A stretch of 64,000 nucleotides of DNA from NCBI GenBank assembly GCA_027924585.1, contig BSBM01001436.1, positions 496,001 to 560,000 on the forward strand. Direction: 5' to 3'. Origin of the DNA: Larix kaempferi. Its lineage: Eukaryota > Streptophyta > Pinopsida > Pinales > Pinaceae. The notes below the pieces were generated by a model, which was not told the DNA's origin, searched no databases, and saw nothing but the letters and a program-made list of their open reading frames with translations. The position numbers and the translations under genes were made by a program. Shown in pieces: positions 46,851-57,138 of the stretch. The first letter of the stretch is position 1, and every line of letters starts with the position of its first letter.

Positions 46851-47760
46851 TCAAAGCTTGCGAACAATTGGACGCCTATTGATCACAATGTTGTTGCTTT
46901 CATCAAGTGGGTCAATTGTTGCCAATGATGGTGAAACCTCTTTGGACATGACAACGAGCACCTTCAAGCAAAGATTTGAATTAAAAGTTTCCGTCTTCAC
47001 CAATAAGGTCAAAAGGTACTCTTGAGCACAAACACGTTGAACAATTTCCATGAGAGATGTTGGATCATTTGCTAAAAGGCACAAATCTTTTGTAGAGACC
47101 CCCATGAGTTGTTTCGCAGCATCATCAAAGGCTATAATACCATATAGTTGTCCAGTAGCATCTGTAAGGTCGATTTTGAGTATTTATCGGTAATCACACT
47201 TAGTAAACTCCCTATCACATTTTTCACAATGCCAAGTATTTCCAACTTTGTGGGAAATTTTTTTCATGCATTGTATCCCATCGACAAATAGAGGGCATGC
47301 AAGGAAATGAAATTCATCGACATTAATATGGGTTATTGTAGCAACAACTGAATACCAAGTTGCCTTCTCAGAGTGTTGGAGAGACTGGAGCGCAGATATG
47401 GAAATGCGTTTGGATGAGTTGGAAGCAGAGTAGTTGTATTTTCTGCTTAATGATGGCGAGGCTGAACGGAATCCATTGTCATAAAACCATGATTGGAGAA
47501 GTTTAGCTTCTTCAATGTCTGGGTTTATAAGGAGGTTTGTATTGGAGATGGTTCCAGTGGTTTTTCCATTGAACTCTGTAAGACGTCCACCTTTGATTGC
47601 AAGGATAGGGGGAGTAGCTAAACCTTGAATGTTGACAAGTTGGGCACCCTCAATTATGTAGTGCTCCCCCCAAAGTGTGATGTCTATGCTAAACCCGGAC
47701 ATGCCCCTCACACAACTGTTCGGCGAATGGTTTCAGAGACATATGCTCTATATCAACATA
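46851..47760 (-). pseudogene. RPA1-like (RPA 70-kDa subunit) gene carried by the Helitron
   Basis: The frame contains SGFSIDITLWGEHY and LAIKGGRLTEFNGKTTGTIS, then NPDIEEAKLLQSWFYDNG, the end of OB-fold B of the RPA large subunit. ISALQSLQHSEKATWYSVVA and FHFLACPLFVDGIQCMKKIS, then WHCEKCDREFTKCDYR, give OB-fold C with its C4 zinc ribbon. A TAA at about 47184 replaces a Tyr codon; the frame then continues ILKIDLTDATGQLYGIIAFD and MGVSTKDLCLLANDPTSLME. Upstream, VSETIRRTVV is separated by a frameshift near 47700, and the N-terminal OB-folds are missing. RPA coats single-stranded DNA, and such genes are known passengers of plant Helitrons. Confidence 0.85.
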
Positions 47761-48504
47761 TCAATTCTCATTCTAATAAAACATACCTGGAGTTACACAT
47801 TAAACTTCCAATTAAACAACATAAAACAATTGTACATCAATAAATTTTATACTTTAATATATATAAAAAAATATTAATCAATTTTTATAAGAACATTTAT
47901 ATATAGATTGTAACTACTTCATATATTATATTAAACAATATATATATTAAAAAAATATTATATTTTCTTTTTTCTTTTCTTTTATTATAAGCTCTACTCA
48001 TTTACCACAAGTTACACGCACACACCAAAAAAAAAAAACAAAAAAAAACCTAACTCTCAACCTAAGCTAACCTAAGCCCTACCTTTCCTTCTCTCCACGT
48101 AATCTCACCTCCCCCTTCCACGCGTCCTTTCCTATCTACTCCAGTCTCCCATTCCATGCGCTAGTCTCCACCGGCTCCACCGATGAACCTCTACATTCAC
48201 CTGGCTGGAAGGGAATCACGAGGGCCCTGGGCTGCATGCTAGCCATGTGGGCTACATGCAAGCCCTCTCCCCATCGTCCATCCGTAGGGTTCCTTCCTAC
48301 AAGAGCAGTTCATCCCCCCTGGCGCGCGTGTAGGCCCTTCAAACTTGGGTGACTGGAGAGAGGTGCTAATATTTCTCAGGGGCAGAAAATAATTTGTGCA
48401 GAGAATAGAAAAAGGTGAAACCCCAGCGCAGCTTCAGATCCTTCCCATTTAAACAGAGATATCCGCGTTCTCTTCCCGAGGAAACAAAGATGAATACCAC
48501 CTTG
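47761..48504. other. AT-rich then GC-rich non-coding region
   Basis: 47820-48060 is extremely AT-rich with A-runs. 48060-48400 turns abruptly CT-rich and GC-rich (ctccacc-type tracts, a CCACGCGT), resembling a promoter or leader, but no start site could be assigned. Confidence 0.4.
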
Positions 48505-49076
48505 CTATGAAGTTCAGGGAATTGGACGAAGTGGTGGATCGACGTTTGAATAAGGGAACTTTTTTTAACGTGGGAAATTTCAGGTGGCTTGCAAAGCAGC
48601 CCAAGGTAGAAGGAGCATCTATAGGGTTGTCAGTCTCATCTTCTGTGCTCTATAAGGAGGAAATGGTCTCCTATGGCTGATAGGGATTGCGAGGCGTGAA
48701 ACATACATGCATTTTCAAGTACTTCATCCTTCTATGGATAATGATTGGGACCTGCAGCCTCTACCTATGATTACCAAACCAACTCCAGGATTGTTTCCCA
48801 GGTCCCCCCTTGTCTCTTCTACTTTCCAAGTATCGCATTTATTTTAGTGTCTTAGATCAACCCCCACAAACATATATATCGAGTAGTGATTACATGAGCA
48901 TATTGTCATCTTATGCCGAAACTCATTCATTGCCTCCTTCGGAAGATCCCTTGCAATCTTCCTTTAAAGTTTCCCATCATACGAGCTTCAAAGATGACTT
49001 CCCTGATGATTCTTTTGTGGAACGACCAAACGATTCCTCTACATGTTGCTGCGACATTGTTGGCAGCCCCTGGTAG
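48505..49076 (+). other. Unidentified coding-like segment
   Basis: A frame at about 48507 reads MKFRELDEVVDRRLNKGTFF and NVGNFRWLAKQPKVEGASIG before a stop near 48680. A second (48810-49076) reads SVLDQPPQTYISSSDYMSIL and SFKDDFPDDSFVERPNDSST. Composition is protein-like and Ser/Asp-rich. I do not recognise it. It ends about 125 bases from the convergent galactinol synthase remnant. Confidence 0.3.
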
Positions 49077-49201
49077 CATCTGCGTCAGGAAAAATGAAGA
49101 GATATATATGGGAAACGATGGAAACCATAGTGGGAGGGTCAAAGACAGGACTAGTTAAATTTAATTGCACATGAAGCTTATGGGGAATGTTATGAGCAGG
49201 G

Positions 49202-50323
49202 CTATGCCATGTTCTCTTCCTTGCCCGTGTACCTCCACGGTTTCGATCCCTGCACAACCATCACCGCGCATATTTCAGATATGGATTTATAGTTCTTGAA
49301 AGATTTGGCACATATTGAATGCAAATCGAGGCGGGATGAAAATACTTACAGCGACAAAGTAATGGACGAATTTCACTTTGTCCAAATCCACATTATCCGG
49401 GTGGTGCCACAACATGGCCAAGATCAGATTGTAGGCCAAGGGAATAGGGCTGTACATCTTGTTAAAGAACATGTTCAGTAAGTCCTGCTCCGCAAAGGGC
49501 ATGGGTGCGGTGATTCACAGGAATTGAAGGAGAGTATCGTAGGTCAGTTTGCTGGGTTCAAACATGAACATACCCGCATTGAAGTAGAGAGAGGGCGGAT
49601 GCCCTAATTCCTTTGGCCATTGCACCTTCTTTGGGCACTGCTGACAATAACCGATCTTATATTGCCGAGTGTGGCTCCAGGTCTGCTCGCAAAAGCAGTC
49701 CATCACTGCATAAAAATGGTCGTCTGGGAGATCGAAGAGGTGATCGATGTTGTCATACACTTGGATGTCGGCGTCCAGGTATGTAAGCTTGCTGTATTCT
49801 TCAAACTGCACCATCACAAACCCCATAAGACACAGATTTCAGACATTTAGTAAGAATCCTTTTCATTTCTGCCATGGCAACAAAAGCAGTAATACATTAA
49901 ATATCCAAGAAAAGGGAATGGGAATGGTAATCCATTAAAGATCCAAGAAAAGGGAATGGGAATGGTAATACATTAAAGATTCAAATACCTCCCATATCCG
50001 GAGCTTGGAATAATTGATGACATAATAAGCCATGGCGAATTGGACACGGTTCTCTGGAGGATAGATGGGCTCAATTTCACGGACAATGCAACCCTGACTA
50101 CTCAGAAGCTGTCTGTGTTCCTCGGGGACATTTGGGAGAAAAACTACAATGAGAGGGTAGGGTAGGGGGAATTGACCTTGCGGAGGCCTTTTGCAAGGCA
50201 AACAATGCCCTTGACATAATCTCCCACTCCAGCCAAGAATGTCACGTACGCTCTCTTCAAATATCCACCGCGCAGGCCGCTTAATATCGAGAAACGCCGA
50301 CCATCCACGTGGCAGGATTCCAT
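49202..50323 (-). pseudogene. GolS: Galactinol synthase pseudogene (GT8 family)
   Basis: Exon 1 (50323-49989) has LKRAYVTFLAGVGDYVKGIV, LAKGLRKVNSPYP, then in a shifted frame LIVVFLPNVPEEHRQLLSSQ and YPPENRVQFAMAYYVINYSK. Exon 2 (49805-49350) has KLTYLDADIQVYDNIDHLFD, a DXD metal site, CFCEQTWSHTRQYKIGYCQQ, LYFNAGMFMFEPSKLTYDTL and PFAEQDLLNMFFNKMYSPIP. Exon 3 (49249-49202) has GSKPWRYTGKEENM. Introns are 49988-49806 and 49349-49250, with GT-AG ends. The enzyme makes galactinol from UDP-galactose and myo-inositol for raffinose sugars. Lesions are a 5-bp duplication (about 50157-50167), a TGA at 49515-49517, and a stop soon after ENM with the C-terminus missing. Confidence 0.92.
49806..49988 (-). 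other. Intron 1 of the galactinol synthase remnant, with an internal duplication
   Basis: GTATTTG donor and GGTGCAG acceptor, phase 0 between IWE and FEEYS. Inside it a unit of about 40 bp (tccaagaaaagggaatggga with flanking attaaa) is repeated in tandem (about 49888-49980). Confidence 0.8.
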
Positions 50324-51261
50324 TCGCTCTATGAGCAAGGAATCTAGCCGACGTGAATGCTTTGGCTTCTCGTTGGTGAAACGCCTATGACCTAAAGATA
50401 TAGTGCGATGGTATTCATCAACATTTTTATTGTGAAATTTATTATAATAAAATATTTTATTTATTTTTAATTATAATTATCATGAATATTATATTCTTTT
50501 GAATTATAATTAATTGGTAATCTAATTTATATTTTATATTCTATTTTATTATTGTATAATTTTTTTTATAATTTTTTTCTTTTAACAGTTATTACCTATA
50601 TTAAGGTTTTTAATTCTTTACTTATTAAATATAATATATAATATTTAGTATTTTATATATTTACAATTTATATAAAAATATTAAAATACCTTTAATGCAT
50701 TTTAAAATTGAAATAACTTTACTCAATTTTAAAATTGCAATTGCAATTGTTTTATGTGTAACTTATAACAATTTTACGTATAACTTATAACAAGATTCCA
50801 ATATATTATATAATATATCTTGTATTTTAATAATATTAAATTATATTTATCATAAAAGTTGTGATTAAATGGAATATAAATATGCAAAATTATAATAGAT
50901 TGATATATTAAGAAATTTTGGTTTTAAAATTTTCAAACTATAAGCTTATTTTCTTCAATTAATCCATGGAATCAAATCAAAGTATAAGAATATGCCAATC
51001 ATTAAGTTGAAATTTATAAAATTAATGTGCTATTTAATTATGTTTTATAATCTATAGAATCAATGTATTGTGACAAGAGATTTACTTTTAGCAGTTCACG
51101 ATTTTTTCTTTAATTCAATTGAATTTAAGTTTTTTTTTTTTTTAATATAAACAAGTTTGTATGTAGGGATATTTAGTGTAATTAAAAAGTTATAATTTGA
51201 AAGCTATAATTAAAGTAATAGATGAATATTTGTCAAATTTGTTAATTAATGGATAATAAAT
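50324..51261. other. Very AT-rich region upstream of the galactinol synthase remnant
   Basis: Long A/T tracts (50400-51180). No motif could be assigned as its promoter and no other gene is visible. Confidence 0.45.
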
Positions 51262-51432
51262 TAACTCCACGCTTGCACCCACCGCCTTCAGTTTATTAAC
51301 AAGATGTTCCTTGGCCTTCTTACTAAGTTCCTTTTTCAAAATTAACATGACTTTCTCCATGAGTTCCTTGACCTCTTTGAGCCCTAGGTTTGTGAGAATC
51401 CGATACACTAATTGTATTCTTGTTCTCATCAA
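51262..51432 (-). pseudogene. Ribosomal protein bL12 (L7/L12) C-terminal domain fragment
   Basis: The peptide TRIQLVYRILTNLGLKEVKE, LMEKVMLILKKELSKKAKEH and LVNKLKAVGASVEL follows the L7/L12 C-terminal fold: the I-x-V-x-R-x-x-T-x-LGLKEAK-x-LVE helix and the final KLxxxGAxVEL strand. It runs to the natural end of the protein but lacks the N-terminal half and hinge. There is no start context and no terminal stop where expected. In plants bL12 genes encode plastid or mitochondrial ribosomal stalk proteins. This is a short relic, perhaps of a retrocopy or an exon. Confidence 0.72.
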
Positions 51433-52156
51433 GGGAGATTCAGGTTAAAAATTTATTCTACAACATGTTCCCATGCTTCATGATGGCCCATTTTCAAAAC
51501 ATCGATCAATTAGGGAATTGCTCCTATATGCACAATGCTTGGCTTATTAGTATTATCCAAAGTTTCACTGATGAAATGACATCATTGATCTTGATGCTTG
51601 AAGATCTTAATGTCAACAAAGGAAAGAGGATCAAAAGCAACTTGGTAATACAAAGGGTAGGTGTGCTCTCAACATTAGTCCAAGTGAGCTTTTGAAGATT
51701 AATCATTGCTTGCTTTTTGTTTATTCTTGAATATCTATGAATGTATCAATCTCTACACAAAACCAACTAATATTTCTAAATCTTTACACAAGGTTAAGGC
51801 TCAATGAAACATAGTTAACACTCACATTATATTTACCACATTATGGTCATGAGGTTCAATGAATATGTAATCACACTATGGAGGTACGTATGGCTTCACC
51901 CTCCTTCCATACATGTAGTTCATATATAAATTAAAATAATATATAACCGAATATGGTTCTAGGGATATTTATGAGACAAAAAATGACACCTTGTAAGAGC
52001 TCTTGGTGATATTCTTAAGAATGGTACAAGACTGGGTATGAGGGTTTCTTGGGTTGGGGTTCATCTCCCCAAGTACTAGCTATAAATTCCACTAGTTATT
52101 CAAATAGACTAGGTAGGTTGATTATCTTTCGTTGAGGTTTGTCTAACAAATATATT
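51433..52156. other. No recognisable gene
   Basis: The plus frame at 51420-51695 is open for 91 codons but unrecognised. The rest is AT-rich. Confidence 0.4.
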
Positions 52157-52418
52157 AAGATAGAGCGGACTTTTTTTTTTTTGCAGTAACGACTGAATAG
52201 CTTTGTATTAAAAAAGAGAGGTCTTACAAAAAGATTGGGAAGACTGTACCCAACAAAAAGAGGGTTGAATGCACCTCATACCTAGTCTTTGAAGTTCATA
52301 CATAGCTGATATTTTCTTGCATACATGGAAAATAAAACAGACATCCATAATTGCCGATTACATAAAAAACAAACTAAAGAAACAACAGAATTTCATCAAT
52401 GGAAAACCAGAACAGGGG

Positions 52419-53570
52419 TCACTTGTTGTTGGGATGACGTGCCTTGACCTTGCTTCCTTCTCCCATGTCCTCGTTGTCTTCCATGCCAAGGATTGCAGCT
52501 GGACTATTGGTCTTGCTGGTTCTGATGTAGTCCACTTTAGCTTCCACTATCCTTAGACAGCTGTGCATACACTCAATTTTGCCCACCAAACCTTCGTAGT
52601 AATCCTTCATCTTACTGCTATTGTTTCTAATGTCAGAATTCGAAATCTGGACGAAGGTGGCAAGGTGGGAGATGGCCTTCTTCATATCCCCATTTTCCCC
52701 ACGCAGCCAACCAACCCGGGATTCAATGTCTTGCAAGTGAGAGAGCACACTAGGAGAGGGACTATCGGGCCCAATGGGAGAGTGCCGATTCACAACTCCC
52801 CCAATTTCCCCCGCCTGGGTCCAAAATTTTTCGTTGCTCATGTCCCCAGGGCTACCACGCACTTGTTGTAGAGCGCTACCCTGGATATGACAGATACCTG
52901 CATCCACAGGGAACCAATTCTTTCCAAGGTCCTGCTCGGATCCAAAGTGAACACCATTCACAGTGGTCCTGTAGTTCTGCCCCTGACCAGGATCCAACGA
53001 GGACCAATTTCTTCCCGTCTCAACGTTTTTTGGATGCCCACGCCGAACATGCTTTGACTGCTTGCTTTGCGTCCCTTGAACCTCGTTCCCAGTATTTTCG
53101 TGACCCTGCACCACCTCCAAGGCAGAAAGGTATCTCTTCAGCCCAACATCTCCCGAATTCAGTTGTATGTTGGTCCTGCAGCGACGACATTGCAGAGCCG
53201 GGAGGCAGAAACTACCATCATTCCCACAATCCATGCTGCGATGAGAAGACACAGAGTGCCAAACAACGCAAAGAGGAGAGGGATGAATGAATATGGGGCC
53301 GTCACCTTGCTCCTTGAAATAGATGGTGCAACCCCTGTCACCTGCTCGCATTGAAGTCTCGCATGCGCGACAAGTGGAGTCAGGCTGGGAGCGCTGTCGA
53401 GGGTGTCTTGGGGATTCGTGAGAAGATCCCAGGTAGATATGGGTGCAGATATGGGGAATGTCCGAATTCACGGTGGCACAATAAAACATTAGGTGTAGGT
53501 TAAGGGTACTAGAAGAGCCATAGTGACCCATAGAACTATGGAACCCAATCATTTGCAAAGTTTTGTCCAT
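52419..53570 (-). CDS. 383-codon ORF downstream of the LINE RNase H, unidentified
   Basis: The ORF overlaps the end of the RNase H frame by about 35 bases and stays open to within 240 bp of the poly(A). The N-terminal half is rich in Cys, His and Ser (HICTHIYLGSSHESPRHPRQ, CRACETSMRAGDRGC). The C-terminal third looks like a coiled coil (VLSHLQDIESRVGWLRGENG, MKKAISHLATFVQ, YYEGLVGKIECMHSC). I recognise no domain. It could be an accessory third ORF, the 5' part of an ORF from a neighbouring unit, or a chance frame. Length and position argue against chance. Another start could be used if the upstream part is noise. Confidence 0.45.
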   Translation of the reverse strand: MDKTLQMIGFHSSMGHYGSSSTLNLHLMFYCATVNSDIPHICTHIYLGSSHESPRHPRQRSQPDSTCRACETSMRAGDRGCTIYFKEQGDGPIFIHPSPLCVVWHSVSSHRSMDCGNDGSFCLPALQCRRCRTNIQLNSGDVGLKRYLSALEVVQGHENTGNEVQGTQSKQSKHVRRGHPKNVETGRNWSSLDPGQGQNYRTTVNGVHFGSEQDLGKNWFPVDAGICHIQGSALQQVRGSPGDMSNEKFWTQAGEIGGVVNRHSPIGPDSPSPSVLSHLQDIESRVGWLRGENGDMKKAISHLATFVQISNSDIRNNSSKMKDYYEGLVGKIECMHSCLRIVEAKVDYIRTSKTNSPAAILGMEDNEDMGEGSKVKARHPNNK

Positions 53571-53942
53571 TTCTAACCATAAGGACGCAGTTTAACCCAG
53601 CTCCAATATTTTCCATGGTGTCAGCTTGTTGGTTGTTGTTTATCAGTATGTGATAGAGGGAGATAGATCTTAATTCTTTGATTTTGTGGAAGAAGTGGAA
53701 GTGGTACTTGGAGGAGGGTTTACAGATGTTTTTGGCTAAGGCCCTTGCTTCTTTAATCACTAGGAGGGAGTCACCAATAGATACAAGATCCTGAACGTTA
53801 TTTTCCTTAGCTATGTCAATTCCTTTGATCAGGGAAATCCACTCTGCATCATTGTTGGTCTTCCTTCCAATCCCCCATGCGTAATCAGTCAGCTTGTTTC
53901 CTTTGGAGTTCAGAAGAACTCCCCCCGCACCTGCCAACCCAG
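53536..53942 (-). pseudogene. RNase H fragment of the truncated LINE
   Basis: Reads AGAGGVLLNSKGNKLTDYAW, NNDAEWISLIKGIDIAKENN, LVSIGDSLLVIKEARALAK and ILINNNQQADTMENIGAGLN. The Glu, central Asp and final Asp of RNase H are visible. The first Asp would lie in the missing 5' part. Confidence 0.8.
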
Positions 53943-53958
53943 AAGATAGAGCAGACTT

Positions 53959-56753
53959 AATATAGGTATAATTTTAAGATTTAACTTGGTTTGGTTCTAT
54001 ATATTTCCTCAAGGTACTTCTAGGGAGAGAAGGTATAGATTTGAGGCATAAGTTCTTATTGAGAGGTCCTCTAGTAATATCCCTAGATAAGGTAGTTGCA
54101 AGTTTGGGAAGAGTTTACTCCAACTATTGCATTTGCCATCAATTTATTTGTTTCTACTAAGCTTCCTTTCTAGAATTTATTGCTTCCATTTGTAAGTAGA
54201 TTGACCTTCATTACCTTTAAAGTGACATTTTCAATGCTACTGTGTATTTATCTATTGACAAGTACTTGATAGAAGCTCTTATGCCATAGCTCCTCATGCT
54301 AAATAAAAAGGCCCAAAGAAACATGAGAGCTTTACATTAGCTTTAGGTTTCAATCTTAGGAAAATCACCTACTTGATTCACCTCATAACCTACTCTAGAT
54401 GCCCAAACTAGCCTGGACCTAGATAGCCTTAGTGATGTTGATAGAGCCTATCCAACCCTACTAAAGGAGCTGAAGGAAAAATTACTAGATATGTCTAACT
54501 GATAGAACATATTTTAGTGCTCTTATTAGGTTGAAAATGGTTTAATTAAGTGGTGAGAAGGTTCCGTTGATGCAAAACATGGAAAAATATTTGTTGAAAC
54601 TAATAATACACATTGCTATGAGATGTCACTACGAGTACACGCAAATGTGCATGGAAAGAACTCATAAATTAGTTCTAGAAGAGTACACATGTTGAGGAAG
54701 GTATCTTGTTGTTGTTGTCAAAGTTCCTTCCACAAATCACAAATACATTTTCTTGACTTGTATTATGTCAATATCAACTCAAGAAAGCATAGTTGTGTCA
54801 TTGTGGATGTCGCTTTCAGACTTACTCGAATATGGTATGATGGTTTATATCATTTGGGTTTTATGGTCATTATATGATGATATCTCACGTCAACTATTAA
54901 ATACAATACAAAAAAATTACAAAATTAATGTTGCTGGTTGTTTGTTGTTGTTGCTTCCTTTTTCTTTGGAATCTTTGAATAGATGTCAACTTTCTTGGTA
55001 CTTTCATTTAAAGGGGAATGGGCATACTTGTTAAATGGAAACATAGGTGAGAAACTCCCAACAATTATAGGGCCCCATGAAATTGAATGATGTGGAGTAC
55101 ATAACCTCTTCGAGGCACAACAATGGATGAAGGAAAAACATTTGAGCTTGCACAGCATTTGAGTGTCAACTTGAGCATTGACAAGTACTAGAAAATCTCA
55201 AAATTGGGTGTCTCATCTACCAAAATATGCATATGTTTAAAACATCCCCAAAAAACCACCAAAAAACACTACGCATACATAATTGAGAGTCCATGACACA
55301 ACAAATAAGGTTTTCTTAGTCCCAAGCATAAACAAAGAGTCATCACGTTGCCTGACATTGGGTGGAAGACCATCATCAATTTGGATCCCAACCCATACCA
55401 ATAATAATTCAAAAAAAAAATACTACTCTTTTTTCCACTTCATCACATCTACTTTTCTTCCCATTTTTTTCCCTTTCGGTGTTTTATTGCACCTCCAGGG
55501 GCAATTGCTAGTTATATATAAACTACAAAAAGTGTCTCCAGACCAATTGTGGTAGTTGGGCTGATGAAACCTGTGAGCCTTGCAATAGCAAAAACTTATT
55601 CAAGTGTTGCATTAACCAATATTCACACTTTCAAAATCCAATTTTTCACTTTAGAAACATTGATATTCACACTTTCAAACACAAAAATCATAGTTATTGT
55701 AGTATAGATTCCTATTATTAGTCAATTATTAAATTTGTTATTATATAATTTATTGTAAATATAAGCGCCATTACCAAAAAAATGTTATTTGTTTGCTTAC
55801 TTCAAGTAATTTGGTCATTTCCATAATAAAGGAATGCAAATCCCACATAGTGGAAGACTATCTTTACCTAATAAGAAATGGTGGCTTCTTTTTTTTTGTT
55901 CCATTTTGATTATAGCACTCACTCCACCAAAACAATAGAAATCTTATTCAATGCTTTCAAGGTTCCATAATTACACTTTGCAATGGAGTAATCATAATAT
56001 CCCAATGTGTTTATATTTCATAATTACAATTCCCAATGTTAGGTAAGGGAGAGTGAAATTAAACTTGAAGTAAGTTTGATACCTACCATGGATTAACTTT
56101 CTAGGTCCATGCCATCACTACCTCCTTATTGAACCATTCGATCTAATATAATGATGGGGCATCAAAGGTGGTGAATTCATTTAAATTGGGTAGTTGATGG
56201 TGTCATTTCATCATTTGGTTTGGGAGAGCTCTACAACTTATGACTTCTCTTCATTGATTTGTCATGGCTCTCCCACCTAGGTAAGCTAGGTTTTTTGTGA
56301 TTTTTGTAACCAATTTCATTGTAGTCCAACCTAAAGGATGCATTAAAGGGAGATTGGGTGTTGGTGCTAGGTTAAGTCACCTTCTTGTTCTTCTTAGTAT
56401 GTTGAAATTTATGAATGTGGGTTGAACTTGTGAACTCTAAGGTTGGAATCATTTGTATCCAAGCTTAGTGACTACCCTAGAGCTTGGAAGTCGTTTTGTT
56501 GGAGAGGTAATCTAACTCCTCTATTTGATTTCCGCACTTAATTATGGATGGTTTTCGCTTTGGTAATAATGTTTTATGTATTTTGTTCACTCCTCTCCTT
56601 ATTATATGAATCAAGACTTGAAAGTGAAACCTTGTACTACATATTGTGTTTCAACTCAAAGGATCTCAGTTATAAGCTAAAATCCACTTCTTTGTTTGTT
56701 TGGGTGTGATTTATTTGTTATATTTGCACATTAAAACCATTATATTCATATTT
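53959..56753. other. Region without a recognisable gene
   Basis: AT-rich with short frames only. Nothing here resembles a transposon end, RNA gene or conserved protein. The largest frames (plus 54753-55034; plus 55283-55555) are unrecognised. Confidence 0.45.
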
Positions 56754-57138
56754 CACTAGTACAAAATGGGTGATAAGAACTAAAAATCAGAGACAAATGA
56801 CTAAAATTGAGGCGGAGACTATTGGTCATAAAATAACAACCACTTATCACCCAACCAAATTGGTCATTTATCACTTAGTCATAAATTGTTTGAATTGCTT
56901 CATGAATTGGTCATACATCCATTCATTTATTTGGTCATTAATTGTCGTTATTTGGTCATTAATTGCCACTATTTGGTAATTAATTATCGTTGTTTGGTAG
57001 TACATTTGGTCATTTATTTAGCCATTGATTGATATTGACCGATCATTCATTTAGTCATTGATTGTTGTGAATTGGTGATTTATTTAGTCATTGATTGCTT
57101 TTAACTGGTCATTTATTTAGTCACTGATTGTTGTTAAC
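56754..57138 (+). mobile_element. Left end of a second CACTA-like element
   Basis: CACTAGTACAAAATGGGTGA starts at 56754 and shares its first 15 bases with the ends of the element at 8150-19491. It is followed by about 380 bp dense in TTGGTCATT and TAGTCATTGATTG motifs, a typical subterminal region. No inverse end (TTTTGTACTAGTG) occurs later in the window, so the partner lies beyond 64000 or is lost. Confidence 0.7.

Larger units (their letters stand above)
43480..47760 (-). mobile_element. Helitron remnant, minus strand, lacking the helicase
   Basis: In order on the minus strand it holds an RPA-like gene, then a gene with a Cys-rich DUF6570-type region, a Helitron N-terminal domain and a HUH-type Rep domain. 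This gene set is characteristic of plant Helitrons. The reading stops soon after the Rep domain near 43553, where about 1,000 codons of PIF1-like helicase would follow. A small GC hairpin at 43509-43520 is followed a few bases on by TTAG (43493-43496 on the complement). That could be a decayed CTRR 3' end, but I cannot prove it. The 5' TC end was not located. Confidence 0.8.
52157..53958 (-). mobile_element. 5'-truncated LINE fragment with TSD
   Basis: A minus-strand insertion (body 52171-53942) with a poly(A) tail seen as a T-run at 52171-52182. The TSD is AAGATAGAGCGGACTT (52157-52172) versus AAGATAGAGCAGACTT (53943-53958), one difference in 16. The 5' end is cut inside RNase H, so endonuclease and RT are absent. 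Two frames remain: RNase H and a long downstream ORF. Confidence 0.9.

Noticed and set aside
47820-48060. Extreme AT-richness considered as an origin or matrix-attachment region
   Set aside because: No sequence-specific motif supports it; base composition alone is not enough.
52563-53354. Plus ORFs across the LINE fragment
   Set aside because: They are antisense to the RNase H and downstream ORF. The insertion orientation is fixed by the poly(A) and TSD.
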